DNA of 64,000 nucleotides, from assembly GCF_000237925.1 (NCBI RefSeq), contig NC_031500.1:13293753-13357752 (forward strand), read 5' to 3'. The position numbers and the translations under genes are program-made. Shown here one piece after another: positions 25,401-28,400 of the stretch (position 1 is its first letter; every line of letters begins with the position of its first letter). The stretch comes from Schistosoma mansoni. Lineage: Eukaryota; Platyhelminthes; Trematoda; Strigeidida; Schistosomatidae. The notes under the pieces were generated by a model. It had not been told where the DNA came from. It was given only the letters and a program-made list of their open reading frames with translations, and did not search any database.

Positions 25401-28400
25401 GTAACAGATTTTGATTCACAGCCTACATTAGTTGGTTTCGATTTTGATATCATTTTTTTCTAGAAAACATTTATATTTTATGGTTCATTTAAAGTAAACA
25501 AATCATAATCTCAAAGCTATCAAAAAGTAACCATGTTCTACAACCGGACATTTTAGTTGATAATTATAAGCAGTCTTGTATCCATCCATATAAAATACAG
25601 TTAGTTAAACAAACACCGAAAAATCTCGATATTTCACAATAATCATGTTGGAGATGTTAGATCCTCAGAACTCACTTAATAAATGACTTATTTTTGTAAT
25701 TTTATTTTGAAAATCCGAATTTCTTTGTTTTCGCTTTTAAGGTGCTCTTTACACCTTCATATCTTATTTCCCATTTGAGAAAATCTTAAACGCTATTGGT
25801 CTGTTGTTTCATTCAGTATTCTATTATGTAACACTTCCTAAGGACAATTTTATGCTGTATATATACGTTTGATTTCTATCTGTTGCGGTTGCTTGTACTT
25901 CTGGCTGCTTACGGAATATATCTTCCCTACTTCCAACTTGGACTTCTCACTCTAGTTAGCGGGTCTGGGACGCGTCAGAATAGATAGCTTATTGGTCTTA
26001 GGTTACAAGTCTTTGTTCCGTTTTCAGACTAGGTAAACTCGTAATCGATCTAAACATAACAAATCAATGATTCATTTTATTTTAATTAAGGTCTGACACA
26101 ATTAGCTAACATATTGTGTTAGACAGTATCAGTCAAATCAAACTAATATTCTATATGACAATGGATGTAACATCCAAAACTGATGTTCTTTTTTCTTTAA
26201 AATGAGATGTCACTATATTTAAAAGTACTTTGTTTATTCTGAGACATTAAATAAGAATAATAACTTAGTAACATCTCAGCGAATGAATTTGAAATAAATC
26301 AAACGTTTTGCCTAACAATCTGGTCCAAGCTTTTTCAAAGAAATATTTCCTGAAATTTTACAGAAATATTATTCCTATTTAATGTCTTACATCAACTCGA
26401 CGTCCAAATACTGTGAAACTATTCGCTCTAATTTAGACGAAAGTTCTTATTTATTTGTTTATTCTGGCTAACGTTGTTTTTCCCTTTAGAAAGGTTATGT
26501 TCTATGAGATATGGTTGCAGATTATATGTCCAACTTTTCGCCTTTTACCCAGGCTTGAAACCGGAAATAAACCTGAAAGAGCTAAATGTGAAGTTTAAAT
26601 TGACTTAGTATTGTTTGTTTGAATCCTCCCATTGGTGTGTTAGGACTGCAAATGGTCAATCTCTAATTGGCATATGTGCATACTGTGCTTATTGGCTCAA
26701 TATAGCCTTAATTCACAAGCATGGTAAGCAGAGATGAATAGATGGATGTACCTGCATCACAGAGTTGATGTTCACTCTAGGACTCGAACCCGACTGACCA
26801 GTTGCAGTCCTAATCATCAATAGAAAGATTCAAACAAATAATACCAAGTGAATTCAAACTTCACCACATTGCACAAGCAAGTGGCTATCAGGACTCAGTG
26901 GCCGAGTGGATAACGTGATAGAGTTTGAAACGAAAGGTACTGGGTTCGAGTCCAAGAGTAAACATCAACTCTGAGATGCAGTTACATCCAGCTGACCAGT
27001 CCCAAATACAACGAAACGCGCGTCAAACTGGATTCTACTGCTAGCCACTATCCATGCTTATATGTGAAGTTATTCTTAAAATAGATACAACTTTTTAAAT
27101 AGATAATCTCTTATTTATTTTAATACTTATTTTTTTTAAAAAAATTCTACTTTTCTATAGACCAATGGTGAAATTCGTCCAAATTCAATATTTACTTGTT
27201 GGGAAATTTATCCGACATTATTTAAACCAAAATTTTTGTGGCTTAATAATGATAATGATGATGATGCTGATGATGAAGATAATGATCCAACAGCCGAAAC
27301 GTTCTCTCAAATTGATATCAATAATTTTGATGAAATTGAAAATGATCCAAATATTCAATCAACAAATTTATTCAATTATCCATATAAATTAACTATGAAT
27401 AGAATGTTTAAATTAATAAAACCAGAAATCGATAAAACTATCTTACCTGAAAATTATTTAACATCTATGGTAACATTTAATATAACAAATCGTATGATTA
27501 ATTGGTTAAAATATAATAGAAATAATCAACCATATAAACCATTCATACGTTATATAATGATAATATGTAATAATTGTGATCATGAACAACAAAATATTAT
27601 TGATCCAAAAAAGGTAATTTATTATATTGAATAAATGAATTAAAAGGTATCTATATTATATAAAGTTGAATTCATGAATCAATTGAAGCTAGACCTCCAT
27701 GGAAAATTTGGAAGCACTGAACGGCCGTTTCGTCCTATTGTGGGACTCCTCAACAGTGGTTGAAGTTATACATTAACACCGTTGGATACCAGCCAGCTTA
27801 GTGATCTACCGGTCAAGTGCTCACGCATGAGACTGGTAGGTCCTGGGTTCGAATCTCACGAGTGCAGGATCGTGAATGCGCACTGATGTGGAGTCACACA
27901 ATAGGACGAAACGGCCGTCTAATGCTTACAAGTTTTCCATGATGGTCTAGCTTCCATTGACTCATGATTTCAACTTAATATATTATAAAATATGTTTATT
28001 TTTTCTATTATGATTTGATGTGTGTGTGTGTTAGGATGATCCTGAAAATTTCTCGCAATCGACATAACAAGCTCAGGAAACATTAAGAAGTATTTTATCC
28101 AATCAGCATTTGATTAGAAGTTTTGCTGTAGAAATGTCGCGAAAATGTAGAGGTTCTGATTTGGCTGATTACTACACTGCTACTGTGTTTAGTGGTATTT
28201 TAGAATTTTCAGGAAAACCCAAGGACTTATAAAATACTATAAAAATTCTATATTTTCTGTACATAAATGAACCTATGGAGTAAAGTGTTTCCCGCAAATT
28301 TCGTGATTTTTCTCTCGTGTTCAAGTTGCTGTGTAGATTTAGCTTAGGGGTTACGAGACTAGTTTAGGATCCAAGTATAGCGTTCAATCAACAAGACCTA

